This document shows positions 54,628 through 63,933 of a DNA stretch of 64,000 nucleotides, piece by piece. Source of the DNA: JADFNO01 sp965369945. GTDB lineage: Bacteria > Planctomycetota > Phycisphaerae > Phycisphaerales > SM1A02. The notes below the pieces were generated by a model that was not told the origin of the DNA, made no database searches, and saw nothing but the letters and a program-made list of their open reading frames with translations. Position 1 is the stretch's first letter. The number at the start of each line of letters is the position of its first letter. The translations under genes and the position numbers were made by a program. Location: assembly GCA_965369945.1 (NCBI GenBank), contig CBDUST010000001.1:21359-85358 (forward strand). The letters are read 5' to 3'.

Positions 54628-54840
54628 CAGCTAACGGTCGCGGTGAGCACGGCGTACAGCTATCTGGCGAGTAATGATCCGCGTGTACATGTCGGGCTGG
54701 GCTCGCACGGGGTCGCCAACCAAGTCACGGTGCGCTGGATCGACGGCGAGGTCGAATCATTTGGCGACCTGTCCGCCAATCAGATAGTCACGCTCGAGCA
54801 CGGCAGTTCGAGAATGCCTGCTCAATTACCGGGAAACTGA
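54628..54840 (+). pseudogene. UnbV-domain remnant of a third CRTAC1 gene
   Basis: The frame reads TAYSYLASNDPRVHVGLG, then VTVRWIDGEVESFGDL, and ends ARMPA-like at TGA 54838-54840. It aligns closely with the C-terminus of the CRTAC1 A protein (AAYSYFASNDPRVHVGLG, VTITWTDGTTESFGDL). No FG-GAP part precedes it and an in-frame stop lies just upstream. It is a 3' fragment, which implies that a third CRTAC1 copy once existed here. Confidence 0.8.
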
Positions 54841-54914
54841 GCATCCTGAGAACGAAGCGCCGATTCCAGCCCAACCTCAGGTACAATACGCACACGCCGA
54901 ACAGGGGTCCGCTC

Positions 54915-57353
54915 ATGGGTACACATCAGCGTGTACTTTCTTGCATCTGGCTTCTAGCTGGTCTTTGTCTCGTTTCGAATGCCCAGGGACAAGGCTCCAC
55001 CCTCTTCTCTACACCGATCACGAGTGAGGAACTTGAGCAATACGCTGCGATTCTGTCGCTCACTGAATCGCAAAGCGAGGCGATCGAAGCCCCCTTCCAG
55101 GAATACCAACAATCGTGCAGTGCGATCAACCAAAATGATATTCCTCAGTGGGAAACTGAACGGACGACTGCGCTGCGCAGCGGCCCGGAAACAGCATTCA
55201 ATGTTCCGCTTCAACGTAAGTACTACAGGAAGTGCCTGGCGATCCGCGCGCGACTAGCAGCGCTAGACAACCAGTTTCTTCAGCAGCTCGATGCTCATTT
55301 GTCCGAAGATCAACGCCCGAGCATGCAGCATGTGCGTCTGCTGCGTGAGCGAGCGCGTTTTCGGTTGACAATTCTGCGCAGCGGGCAGGTTCGTCACGAA
55401 ACCACCATCGACTTGGCGCAACTCCTGCGTTCGATCGAGCTGACTGCCGATGAACACAAGGCGCTTGAGGCTGTCCTGGAAGGGTATGGATCGGCCATGG
55501 TTGCGGCTGTGCGCCGCTACGGCTCGGCGCTGATCGAACGGATGATCGTTTGGGGAGACGAACAGGAGGATCCGGAGAAACGAACGCTCCAGTGCAATGA
55601 GCCGGGCGTCGGCGTTCTCGAAGTGAATCGAAAATGGCTCGAGGTGATCGCCGGCGTACTGTCGCCTCAAGCAGCCGCACAGCTGCGCGACGTCTACCGC
55701 AAGGAGGCTTACCACGGCATCTATCCCGATCTTGAAAACGCGCAACGCATGTTCGATGCCGTGCTCCGGATGCCACAACTCAACGATGAACAGAAGACGG
55801 CGATCACCGCCCAACGCAATGCGTACATCGAACAGCACACCCGGCTCACCGAACGGATCATCGCGCTGGTGGATGAGATGCGCCGCTCGCCGGAGTTCTG
55901 GCTGGCGGTGGGATCGTCCCTCGTCGTACCGCTGGAGGGGCTTGATGAGGCTCACGCCCTTATGGATCGCCGCAAGGAATTGAACCGCGAGGCGGCTGAA
56001 ACCCTTGCGGCGCTCCTTGGCGAGGCACGGATTCGAGCGATGCGGCGGGCGGCATACGCCGAATACAGCGGCAAGGCAATGGTGCGTCTTCCGATTCCAA
56101 AGCGCCTGCCGCGATTCATGCGCATTCAACTGGCCAACGATACGGTGGCAGGCTCGGCGATGGGCGGATCGCCCGTGCTGACGCTGTTCTTCGTCGAGTC
56201 GTACCCGCCCATCAAGACGCAGTGGGTCCAGCAGCTTGCTGACAAACTTGAATTGACTGACTCGCAGCGTGATATCGCGCTGACCCTGCACGAGCAGTAC
56301 GCCAAGGATCTCATGGCCCAGCGCAATGCTATTCCTGAGGAGATCAAAAAAGGTGAGGAACAGCTCTGGGCGTACGGGGACGATGATTCTTTCGAACCAC
56401 CGACGCTTGACGAAGTCGAGGAACTTCATATCCAGAAAATGCGAATCGTCGATTCGCTTCTCCGGATCGATAATCGTTTCTTTGACGACCTGGGGGGCGC
56501 CGGCCTCTCCTCGGAACAGAAGGCGAAGCTCGCTAGCGCCCGCCGTTCGCGCACGCGGTCTCTTTATCTTCGTAGAAGCGGTTCCAGGATGTGGCTGCAA
56601 GGCAGGTACATCGGCGGGAGATCGGAGCTGTACGAACTCGATCTGCTGCCATTGCTCGATGACATCGAACCTCCCTCAGAGAACGCAGAAGAATTCAGCA
56701 CGATACGTGATTCATATGATGTGACTACGGCAAATTTGGCGCGGCAGCGCTTCGAGGCGGCGCACGACTGCAAACTTCTCGCAGAACAGCTAATCATAGA
56801 GTCGTTTCGCGACGGCGATGAATACTACGAATTCAGCTTGATGGGTGAGAATGATCGGGCCCGCCGGTTCAATGCGGCGTGCGCGCGCCTCGCCTCAGCT
56901 GAGGAGCAATACTACCAGCTGAACCGCTCGACGCCGAAACAACTGATGGATTTGCTCACACCCGACGTTGCACGAACGCTGGAAGATCGCTTTCGTGAAG
57001 CTGCTTATCCGGAAATCCTTGAAGATCCTCAGGCAATGCACGAGAAACTGGAAACGGCACTGCGCACACTCGATCTCTGTGCGGATGAGCGTAAGGCAAT
57101 TGTCAGTCTTCGAGATGAATACAGTCGCAATTACAGGGCACTGATCGGCCGGCTCGTCGCCACGCAACGGCATCCGCGCGATGTCGGGTACTACCGGATC
57201 GATAACGGCTTGGTCAGTCGCAATTGGCACGCTCAATACGGCCAGCAGTGGCAAGAAGTCGAGGCATTGCAGTTCGAGCGCAAGGAACTGAACGCTTCGT
57301 TTCGGCGCCGTCTCGATCTCATTCTTGGGCCCGAAGACCGTTCACAGCGATAG
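54915..57353 (+). CDS. Large secreted helical protein with Spy/CpxP-like repeats
   Basis: An 812-residue protein with signal peptide (ATG 54915; LLAGLCLVSNAQG, cleavage near residue 26). The rest is helical and repeats a motif of the type L(T/S)xxQ-K/R followed by a long charged helix. Examples are LTADEHKALEAVLEGYG, LNDEQKTAITAQRNAYIEQH, LTDSQRDIALTLHEQYAKDL, LSSEQKAKLASARRSRTRS and LCADERKAIVSLRDEYSRNY. This resembles LTxxQ repeats of the Spy/CpxP chaperones, which are about 160 residues long. Here there are at least five units. A periplasmic scaffold or chaperone role is inferred. Confidence 0.8.
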   Translation: MGTHQRVLSCIWLLAGLCLVSNAQGQGSTLFSTPITSEELEQYAAILSLTESQSEAIEAPFQEYQQSCSAINQNDIPQWETERTTALRSGPETAFNVPLQRKYYRKCLAIRARLAALDNQFLQQLDAHLSEDQRPSMQHVRLLRERARFRLTILRSGQVRHETTIDLAQLLRSIELTADEHKALEAVLEGYGSAMVAAVRRYGSALIERMIVWGDEQEDPEKRTLQCNEPGVGVLEVNRKWLEVIAGVLSPQAAAQLRDVYRKEAYHGIYPDLENAQRMFDAVLRMPQLNDEQKTAITAQRNAYIEQHTRLTERIIALVDEMRRSPEFWLAVGSSLVVPLEGLDEAHALMDRRKELNREAAETLAALLGEARIRAMRRAAYAEYSGKAMVRLPIPKRLPRFMRIQLANDTVAGSAMGGSPVLTLFFVESYPPIKTQWVQQLADKLELTDSQRDIALTLHEQYAKDLMAQRNAIPEEIKKGEEQLWAYGDDDSFEPPTLDEVEELHIQKMRIVDSLLRIDNRFFDDLGGAGLSSEQKAKLASARRSRTRSLYLRRSGSRMWLQGRYIGGRSELYELDLLPLLDDIEPPSENAEEFSTIRDSYDVTTANLARQRFEAAHDCKLLAEQLIIESFRDGDEYYEFSLMGENDRARRFNAACARLASAEEQYYQLNRSTPKQLMDLLTPDVARTLEDRFREAAYPEILEDPQAMHEKLETALRTLDLCADERKAIVSLRDEYSRNYRALIGRLVATQRHPRDVGYYRIDNGLVSRNWHAQYGQQWQEVEALQFERKELNASFRRRLDLILGPEDRSQR

Positions 57354-57389
57354 TCGCGTTTGGAAAGGGAGGACAAAGAGTTGCGTGTG

Positions 57390-57462
57390 CGGGGCCGGCG
57401 CGCACACACGGCCCCGGGGTTGAAGCCCGAGGCCGTGCGCGAGGAACCTGGCCAAGGCCAGG
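57390..57462. terminator. Two stems between convergent genes
   Basis: CGGGGCC (57390-57396) pairs with GGCCCCG (57410-57416), and CCTGGCC/GGCCAGG (57447-57462) forms a second stem with a 2-base loop. They lie in the 130-base gap between the convergent stops at 57353 and 57484 and could end transcription from both sides. There is no T-run. Confidence 0.4.
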
Positions 57463-57483
57463 GAGGAGAAAGAATCTCAGGTG

Positions 57484-59670
57484 CTACCGTTCAGAAGATC
57501 CCCAATTCGCAAGGAGTATGAGCAGGTCGCCGCTGCTGACAACGCCGTCGGCATTAAGGTCGGACGTGCAGTTCTCGCACGCCCCCCAGTTATCGCGCAG
57601 CAGGTCAAGGTCATGCAGATCGACGACGCCGCTGCCGTCCAGGTCGCCCCGGCCCCAGAATGCGCGACCCCGGAACGAGCCGGCTCGATGTATTGCCGGC
57701 TGTGAGTAGCTCGACGCTTGCGGGCACGAGCCCCAATTCTGCAGCAGGAACGACACGTCCGACGCATCGACATCATCATCGCGATCCAGATCACACGGCC
57801 CACTGGCCCCTTCCATCCCCCATTGGCTGAGCAATATCAGCAGGTCCAGCGCACTCACTTTTCCGTCGCCGCCGAACGGTGCGCAGTCGGCGGCACAAAA
57901 CGGCACGCCGAACCCAAAGTCGCTGCTGTAATCAGCGTTGGCCCACACGAAGCCGCGCTGCAGATTCGCATCGTACACCACGCCCCAGTCGCCGATGTCC
58001 CCCGTGGTACCCCAGCCGTCATCTGGATCGTCATCAACGATCTTGTCGCCGATGGGTCCGCGGCGATCAGGGCTGTCTTCCGTATTGAGTACGACGCCGA
58101 GCACCCAGTTGCCGCTGGGTCCGTCAAAGGACGTCACGTCCAGTAGGGCATGATCCCTGCCCTGCAACTGCCCCAGGTCGAAGGGGATATTCAGCCGCAT
58201 GAAGAACTGTCCGGGCTTGAGTGTCGTCTCGGTTCGTAGCATGGAGCCCAGCTCGCTGAAGCCGACTGCGCCGGGATGCGCGTCCCAATCAATCTGAGTG
58301 ACGGCGAACATCGCATCATCCGGGCCGGAGATGTTGAACACGGCGACGGCCGCGTTGGAGAACGGATCAAAGGGGCCGCCGTTAGGAATGAGTACGATAA
58401 GGTCGCCCTGATCGAAGTCGTCTTCCGAGGCCATAGCGTCCTGGGGCTCGTGCCCGCCTTCGTACGCCCCCATATCGACGATGGGCGGCGTGCCGTTGCC
58501 GGTGTCTTCCACATCGGGGTCATCTTGGAAGCGCGGGTTGCCGTCCAGGTCGGTGTTGATGCCGTTGGGGACAGCGTCGTTGTCACCGGCGTCGATGCAG
58601 GGTGAGCCGAAGGTAAGGCGCAAGTCTTCGCCGCTGGGCTGCAGGAACAATGGATCGGCGTCGATGTTGCCGGTGCCCGGCCATCCGCCTTGGACGTCGC
58701 TGTAGGTGACGGTGAACGAGTCCCCCTCGTGTTGGGCCGGCGTGTTGCCCCAGAGCACACAGTTAGCCAGGATCGCGGAACCGCCGGAATCATTCTCCAT
58801 GCCGTTCCCCAGATTGTTTCCGAAGGTGCAGTTGATCAGTGTTGCGATCCCGCCGTTGCCAAGTCCACCTCCCATGGTTGCGGTGTTGCCGCTGAAGGCA
58901 CAGTTCACGAGCGTTATGTCGCCGTCACTACTAAAAATCCCGCCACCCACGAAGTCCCCGTCATTCCGAAAGAATGAGCAGTTGGTCAAACTCGCCTCAC
59001 CGTACCCGATGGTTAATCCGCCGAAAGCGAAGCTGCCCACGTTTTCGATAAAGACGCAGTCGGAGACTGTCACAGTGTTGAAGGTCGAGAACACGCCACC
59101 CGCGCCGGCCGTCGCGACATTGGCAATAAATGTGCATCTGTCGAGTATCAAATCCCCCTCTTCGCTATGAAAGATCGCGCCGCCAGTCGCCGCGGTGTTG
59201 GAGTCGAAGACACAGTCAAGAACGCTAGCGCCGGCGTTCTCAGAGAAGAACCCTCCGCCCTGGTCCGCTGAGCCGTTGGTAATGGTGAAACCCTGGATCA
59301 CGGACTCGGTGGTTTCGCCATTCGTGAATCTGAAGGCGCGATCGCTTCCTTGACAATCGATGATGCAGTTGCCCGGACCGTTTGCGGACTGAACCGTTAT
59401 CAATCGCCCGTTGTAGCTGATATTCTTGTTGCCCAAGCCGGTGTAGACGCCATCGGCAACGAATACGACGTCCCCGTTTGAGGCCGCATTGATCCCGTTT
59501 TGGATGGTCGCCTTGGGACCGTCGGGCCCCGCACACACCGGGCTGGTCCCGGTCCAGCCATTATCTCCGCAGCTCCCATTGACGTAGTAGGTGGTTTGCG
59601 CACGGGCTGCCGCTGTGATCAACAGCAGTCCAACAACACAAACACATCGCATCAATATTCTTGTCCTCAT
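57484..59670 (-). CDS. Secreted beta-helix protein with dockerin-like C-terminus
   Basis: A 728-residue exported protein starting at ATG 59670 (MRTRILMRCVCVVGLLLITA; AAGGGG upstream). Residues 28-330 form a right-handed beta-helix with DGVYTGLGNKNISYNG, GGAIFHSEEGDLILDRCTF and LINCTFGNNLGNG, the choice-of-anchor-Q type. An Asp-rich region follows (about 350-400). The C-terminal 120 residues carry four dockerin-like EF-hand repeats: GDGKVSALDLLILLSQWG, DDDVDASDVSFLLQNWG, DGSGVVDLHDLDLLRDNWG and NADGVVSSGDLLILLANWG. These tails bind calcium and may anchor or sort the protein. The first 67 codons of the open frame precede the signal and are not used. Confidence 0.9.
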   Translation of the reverse strand: MRTRILMRCVCVVGLLLITAAARAQTTYYVNGSCGDNGWTGTSPVCAGPDGPKATIQNGINAASNGDVVFVADGVYTGLGNKNISYNGRLITVQSANGPGNCIIDCQGSDRAFRFTNGETTESVIQGFTITNGSADQGGGFFSENAGASVLDCVFDSNTAATGGAIFHSEEGDLILDRCTFIANVATAGAGGVFSTFNTVTVSDCVFIENVGSFAFGGLTIGYGEASLTNCSFFRNDGDFVGGGIFSSDGDITLVNCAFSGNTATMGGGLGNGGIATLINCTFGNNLGNGMENDSGGSAILANCVLWGNTPAQHEGDSFTVTYSDVQGGWPGTGNIDADPLFLQPSGEDLRLTFGSPCIDAGDNDAVPNGINTDLDGNPRFQDDPDVEDTGNGTPPIVDMGAYEGGHEPQDAMASEDDFDQGDLIVLIPNGGPFDPFSNAAVAVFNISGPDDAMFAVTQIDWDAHPGAVGFSELGSMLRTETTLKPGQFFMRLNIPFDLGQLQGRDHALLDVTSFDGPSGNWVLGVVLNTEDSPDRRGPIGDKIVDDDPDDGWGTTGDIGDWGVVYDANLQRGFVWANADYSSDFGFGVPFCAADCAPFGGDGKVSALDLLILLSQWGMEGASGPCDLDRDDDVDASDVSFLLQNWGSCPQASSYSQPAIHRAGSFRGRAFWGRGDLDGSGVVDLHDLDLLRDNWGACENCTSDLNADGVVSSGDLLILLANWGSSER

Positions 59671-60509
59671 GGCGAGCCCCTTTTCAAGAAGGAACCAGAT
59701 ACCCAGCGAACAGGTCCGGCGGCGCGTGCGGTTGCAAAAGAGCAACACCGCCTTTAGCGCCATCGGCCTGTGAAACACGCAGGTCAGGTCGTCGATCGGA
59801 AGGGCCGGAAAAGAAATGGTCTGCCGGAGTACCCGGCGAGTTGAGCGCAAGTGTTTGTCGGACAAAGACATACACGCAGCCTCCCACCGTCAGAAGTGGT
59901 AAGTCAAGTCGATTCACCGCTGCTGAGCCTGTGCGTCGCCGAGCGCCGCGCGAGATGAGCCCCTGTTCCTAATGAGTAGATACGCTGGTTTTGCTGAGAT
60001 TTTGCGCAAAGCGCGAAATCTTTTTTTTCATCGGCCGGTCTCGGGTCCCCACGGCAGGGGCGTCAAGACACTAAACGCCAGCCCGCGCGCCGTCGCGCCG
60101 ACCTTGATGACGAGCGTGCCGAAGCCGGTCCTGCCCGCGTCACAGGTGCCGAAGATCGTCCCAGTGGAATCAGAATCGGAGACCACAAGTTCGCCGAATG
60201 AGGAAAGAGGAACGCTCCTGTCCAACGAGGCCGCGGTTGCTTGAGACCTGCGTGCCGTCGGTAATGGCTAGCCCGCCGATGCAGGGAAACCTAACCAACC
60301 CTGAGAAATGCCTAGACTACAAGAGGCTCTACGGTCCAAGCGTCGAGAAACACGGCGGCTCGTTTCTTGTACGGGGCGCGCGAGGATATTGATGCACAAA
60401 GGGGCGCTTTGCGTGTGGTGTCTATACAGCTCGAGTTGGTCGACACAGCCCACACCTGGGACCACTCGCCTATCTCCACCGAGTCTCGTGCCGCGCGTGC
60501 GCGGCGAAC
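59671..60509. other. Intergenic region with a gene remnant and repeat copy A
   Basis: About 840 bases without a confident gene. A minus-strand frame ending at 60028 (RGLAFSVLTPLPWGPETGR at its C-terminus) resembles the tail encoded by repeat copy B near 62520. I read it as a remnant. The 59671-59980 part is leader and promoter sequence of the beta-helix gene. From 60300 on, the plus strand leads into the glycosyltransferase gene. Confidence 0.45.
59987..60090 (-). repeat. Imperfect direct repeat, copy A
   Basis: GGTTTTGC, AGATTTTG, GCAAAGCGCGA and TTTTCATCGGCCGG occur in the same order and spacing here and at 62470-62570. Similarity continues through AAGACAC and GCCAGCCC. The copies are about 2.48 kb apart and bracket the glycosyltransferase and FkbM genes. 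Confidence 0.75.
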
Positions 60510-61427
60510 ATGAGTGTTACCGTCCCTGAAGGCCCCTCGGCGAGAACCATGACTTGCAGGCGTCTACATGCGGTCGTCATCACACACACAACGCGCCACC
60601 TCGAAGGGACGCTCGCGGGCCTTGCGCGACAGACGCGCGCACCTGATACGGTGACGCTGTCGACCGACGTCGACGACGCGGCCATCGGGGATATCGTGCA
60701 GGCATGGAGCCCCGATCTCGCTAAGTCCGAGGTGCGCTGGGTTCGTCGGCCCTTTACCGGCGAGGCGCGACCCGCACAAACGCGCAACAACGCGGTGCGC
60801 GCGCTTCAAGCCGCGGGTCTACTCGCTGACGGTGACTCGCTCCTCATGCTCGACGGCGACATGGTGCTGAACGATAACGGTGCACAGATGCACCACGAGC
60901 TTATCGGCGAAGGATGCGATGTGGTCATCCCTTTTCGTTCGTGCTTCGACCCTCGAGAAACCGAAGCCTTCGACGCGCGCAAATACTTCAAGCGCGAGTT
61001 TGATCTCCCGTCGGGTGAAAAGTACCGCGCCGAATTGCACAAGAGGCAGAGGCGATACGAACGCCAAGCGCGTCAACGAATTTTTCCCTGGACTAAGGCT
61101 CACAAGCCAAAGGTCATTGGCTGCCACCTGTCGATGGTCATCAGAAGCTATAAGGCCGTCAACGGATTCGACGAAGAGTACACCGGATACGCCAGCGAAG
61201 ATGACGACGTCTCTCGCCGACTCAACCAGCTTCGTCCACGCACGCGACTCGCCATTGCAGTAGAACGCATCACCGCCTTTCACCTATGGCATCCGACGCG
61301 CGGCGGCAACGAACGCAAGACCAGCGATGCCTACATGCGATTCCAGCGGACAGACCTGCCCACATATAGTCGCTACGGACTCGATAATCCTCTTCCCCAG
61401 GACGAACCAATCGTGGACGTCTTGTAG
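60510..61427 (+). CDS. Family-2-like glycosyltransferase (GT-A fold)
   Basis: A 305-residue cytoplasmic transferase. The fold starts with HAVVITHTTRHLEGTLAGL and continues with QTRNNAVRAL. The metal-binding DxD is DGD in LLMLDGDMVL. A galactosyltransferase-like acceptor block reads VNGFDEEYTGYASEDDDVSRRL. There is no membrane segment. Neither donor nor acceptor can be read. The adjacent convergent FkbM gene suggests modification of an extracellular glycan or glycoprotein. The ATG at 60510 has no strong ribosome-binding site; ATG 60549 (MTCRRLHAVV) is an alternative. Confidence 0.88.
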   Translation: MSVTVPEGPSARTMTCRRLHAVVITHTTRHLEGTLAGLARQTRAPDTVTLSTDVDDAAIGDIVQAWSPDLAKSEVRWVRRPFTGEARPAQTRNNAVRALQAAGLLADGDSLLMLDGDMVLNDNGAQMHHELIGEGCDVVIPFRSCFDPRETEAFDARKYFKREFDLPSGEKYRAELHKRQRRYERQARQRIFPWTKAHKPKVIGCHLSMVIRSYKAVNGFDEEYTGYASEDDDVSRRLNQLRPRTRLAIAVERITAFHLWHPTRGGNERKTSDAYMRFQRTDLPTYSRYGLDNPLPQDEPIVDVL

Positions 61428-61436
61428 TGCCTCTGA

Positions 61437-62267
61437 CTAACTTCTGACGGCGCGTAGCATGAATCGTCGTCCACCCGCGGAAGAAACCATACAGCGGAAG
61501 CCGAGCGACTCGATACGAGCGTGCAACCTTCCGAGGTCGTGGCCCTCCGCCTCCGATTCATGCACCTCTATGACCATTTGCCCTACGATCTCGAAACATT
61601 CATCGGGCGTGTTATAGAACAAATCGAACTCACCGCCTTCGCAGTCGACCTTCAACAGGTCGAGGGAAGAAATATTTAGAGCTTCGAGCGACTCTTGGAA
61701 CGTGATACCGCGAACCGTTACCTTGTCGACGGCGTCACCGTCCTTCGGCTCAACAAGCGACGCCGTCGGCGTAAATTCCTTGCCCGAATCGAAGAACAGT
61801 GTCGCTGTCGCGTGCGGCGAACCGAGTACCGCGTATTGGCACGGTTCGATTCCACCCGGGACGTCAGCGTTCATCTCTGCGTTCGCTTTCAGCATTGAAA
61901 AGTTCGCGGGAAACGGTTCAAACGCGACAATCCGCGCGTCCGACCTGCGAGAAAGCATAAGAAGCGAAAACAAGCCGGCATTCGCGCCTATGTCAACAAT
62001 CGTTGCCCCTACAGGCAACGACGCGGCCAACCGGTCGACTGCGTAGATATCTTCCATGAAAACCTCGCGAAAAACGGCCAGCAAAGCTCTCGGTACGACG
62101 AGCGACACGCCGGAGCGCCTCGTGTGGAACGTAATCCGCTCAATCTTGGAATGCGACCACTTACGCGTTACATACGCCGGCCAGTTCTTCACGAAGCGGA
62201 TAAGGTTGGTGTATTGCCGAAGACGATCCGGTTTCTTGTACGGCTGAATGGATCGGAAATTCGACAT
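61437..62267 (-). CDS. FkbM-family SAM-dependent methyltransferase
   Basis: A 276-residue methyltransferase starting at ATG 62267 (MSNFRSIQPYKKPDR), with GGGAGG five bases upstream; ATG 62291 is a possible longer start. The SAM-binding motif is VDIGANAGLFSLLML with VAFEPFPANFSML. The post-core block DLLKVDCEGGEFDLFYN and EVHESEAEG are typical of FkbM proteins, which methylate hydroxyls on sugars or polyketides. It ends ten bases from the convergent glycosyltransferase stop. Codon use is less GC-biased than in the TPR/CRTAC1 cluster. Confidence 0.9.
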   Translation of the reverse strand: MSNFRSIQPYKKPDRLRQYTNLIRFVKNWPAYVTRKWSHSKIERITFHTRRSGVSLVVPRALLAVFREVFMEDIYAVDRLAASLPVGATIVDIGANAGLFSLLMLSRRSDARIVAFEPFPANFSMLKANAEMNADVPGGIEPCQYAVLGSPHATATLFFDSGKEFTPTASLVEPKDGDAVDKVTVRGITFQESLEALNISSLDLLKVDCEGGEFDLFYNTPDECFEIVGQMVIEVHESEAEGHDLGRLHARIESLGFRCMVSSAGGRRFMLRAVRS

Positions 62268-62469
62268 CGTGGCCTCCCGCTTGAGCGTCAATCTAGCAGA
62301 AGAAACTCACCCACCGCATCGTCTTCCGCACGGTCGTTGTATTCCCGCCAGGCAAATGGGCCACGAGTAACGCGACGGATTTGCTCATCGCTTTCCTAAT
62401 CATCGAGTCACCGTTGACCAGCGCCTGCATGGGCCCACTCGCCAGGTCTCTTCAGGAGGTCTCCGTGCC

Positions 62470-62570
62470 GGTTTTGCCAAGATTTTGTGCAAAGCGCGAG
62501 GGTTCTTTTCATCGGCCGGCTTCCCAACCCCTTGACCGGGGTGCTAAGACACCGATTGCCAGCCCCGCGC
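62470..62570 (-). repeat. Imperfect direct repeat, copy B
   Basis: Counterpart of copy A at 59987-60090. It lies about 35 bases past the stop of the HAF-repeat gene. Minus-strand translation gives RGAGLAIGVLAPRSRGWEAG before a stop, comparable to the tail near copy A. The rest of the 62292-62605 gap shows nothing else. Confidence 0.75.
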
Positions 62571-62605
62571 CCCGTGGAGCTTCGATACCACAGCTCCCTC
62601 GTCAG

Positions 62606-63859
62606 CTAACTCCAATTCGCCAGGAGAATGAGCAGATCACCTGCGCCGACGACACAGTCGCCGTTCAGATCCGCGAAACAATCGTTGCAATCCGCGCACT
62701 TCCCCCAATTGGCGAGCAGGATAAGTACATCGACCGCGCCGACAGTTCCGTCCCCGTTGAGATCACCAAGAGGTGGCCCAATCGGTGTCAAGCGCACTGC
62801 CACACCGCTGAATTGTTGGTGGGCGCCTTGGATTGTGATCTGCCCACTCGAATTGATTCCCCACGGCAACCCAATACCGATCAGATCTTCATCATCTGAG
62901 GTCCAAAGTTCATTCAAGTCCCACATCGTGCCATCCTGCCATAGGAAGGGTCTACTAGCGTTGCTGTCGAGCAGTTCGCACCGGCCGATCACCTGACCGG
63001 CGTCATTCAGATCGAGGACGCGCGTCTCCTCAAAGCCTGGCAACACGCCCAGATCGATCCACTGGCCATCGCGCCAGAGGAACGACCGGACGATGATTTC
63101 CTCGTTGTCGTTGAACATTCGCCCTTGAACAGCCACGTCTCCGTGGTTGTTGATCGCCATGCCTTCGCCCGTGAACCCGCCGGGGATCACCCCCAAGTCC
63201 GTCACCTTGCCGCTATCCCAGATAAAGGCGTGGGCATCTGTGTTTTCATTCGTGCCCATCCAACCCGTAACCATCCCCAGGTCGTTGATGTCGTAGGCGA
63301 TACTCCTTGGCGCGCCGAGGTCCGGCGTTAGGTCGGCGATCACCCCATCTTGCCAGATGAACGCCAGGGGCGAGGGCCCGAAGACGAGATTGCCCCAGTG
63401 GCCGACAACTTGGCTGTTGGCATTGATCGCCAGCGCGTTACTTGAATCGCCGCCCCGAGGCACGCCCAGTTCGATGAATTGGTCTTGATGCCAGAGGATC
63501 GCCTGCGGCCGAACGTTCAGCCGCAGGAACCCGACAATCTCACCGGCGCTATTCAAGTCTTGGGCTCGACCCTCCGAGAAGCCCGCGGGGATATCCAAAA
63601 CGACGCGACCCGTTTGGGGTGACCAGAAGAAGGGTTCATTGTCGTTGTTGCAGTCAAAGTTGTAGCCGCAGATGTTGCCCAGGTCGTTGATCCCCAATCC
63701 CACCGCCGGCTCGTACCCGAATATCCCACAAAACGGCCCGGGAATGACCTCAACCTCATACTCCGGCCCCCCGGAAATAGCACCGCCCTCGGAATGCGCT
63801 GCTTGCCCACTCATCATCGCCGTCAGAATCGCGAAACATACTGTACGTTGTCCATTCAT
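62606..63859 (-). CDS. HAF-repeat secreted protein with dockerin-like C-terminus
   Basis: A 417-residue exported protein (signal peptide MNGQRTVCFAILTAMMSGQA). The body repeats HAF-type units of the form AFxWxDGxxxDLG followed by AxxINxxGxVVG. Examples are AFIWDSGKVTDLGVIPGGF and AINNHGDVAVQGRM. The C-terminal 60 residues carry two dockerin-like repeats, GDLNGDGTVGAVDVLILLAN and DLNGDCVVGAGDLLILLAN, the second ending in WS. GGGAGGG lies directly before the ATG. HAF-repeat proteins are extracellular and uncharacterised. Confidence 0.9.
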   Translation of the reverse strand: MNGQRTVCFAILTAMMSGQAAHSEGGAISGGPEYEVEVIPGPFCGIFGYEPAVGLGINDLGNICGYNFDCNNDNEPFFWSPQTGRVVLDIPAGFSEGRAQDLNSAGEIVGFLRLNVRPQAILWHQDQFIELGVPRGGDSSNALAINANSQVVGHWGNLVFGPSPLAFIWQDGVIADLTPDLGAPRSIAYDINDLGMVTGWMGTNENTDAHAFIWDSGKVTDLGVIPGGFTGEGMAINNHGDVAVQGRMFNDNEEIIVRSFLWRDGQWIDLGVLPGFEETRVLDLNDAGQVIGRCELLDSNASRPFLWQDGTMWDLNELWTSDDEDLIGIGLPWGINSSGQITIQGAHQQFSGVAVRLTPIGPPLGDLNGDGTVGAVDVLILLANWGKCADCNDCFADLNGDCVVGAGDLLILLANWS

Positions 63860-63871
63860 TGTTCGTCCCTC

Positions 63872-63890
63872 CCGCGACCATCGGTCGCGG
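63872..63890 (-). promoter_or_regulatory. Hairpin next to the HAF gene ribosome-binding site
   Basis: CCGCGACC (63872-63879) pairs with GGTCGCGG (63883-63890) around ATC. On the minus strand it directly precedes GGGAGGG. It may end the upstream transcript or affect ribosome access. Confidence 0.4.
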
Positions 63891-63933
63891 CTTTATACTT
63901 CGTGCCTATGTGCCTCGGTCCCTTTTGTCTGCT

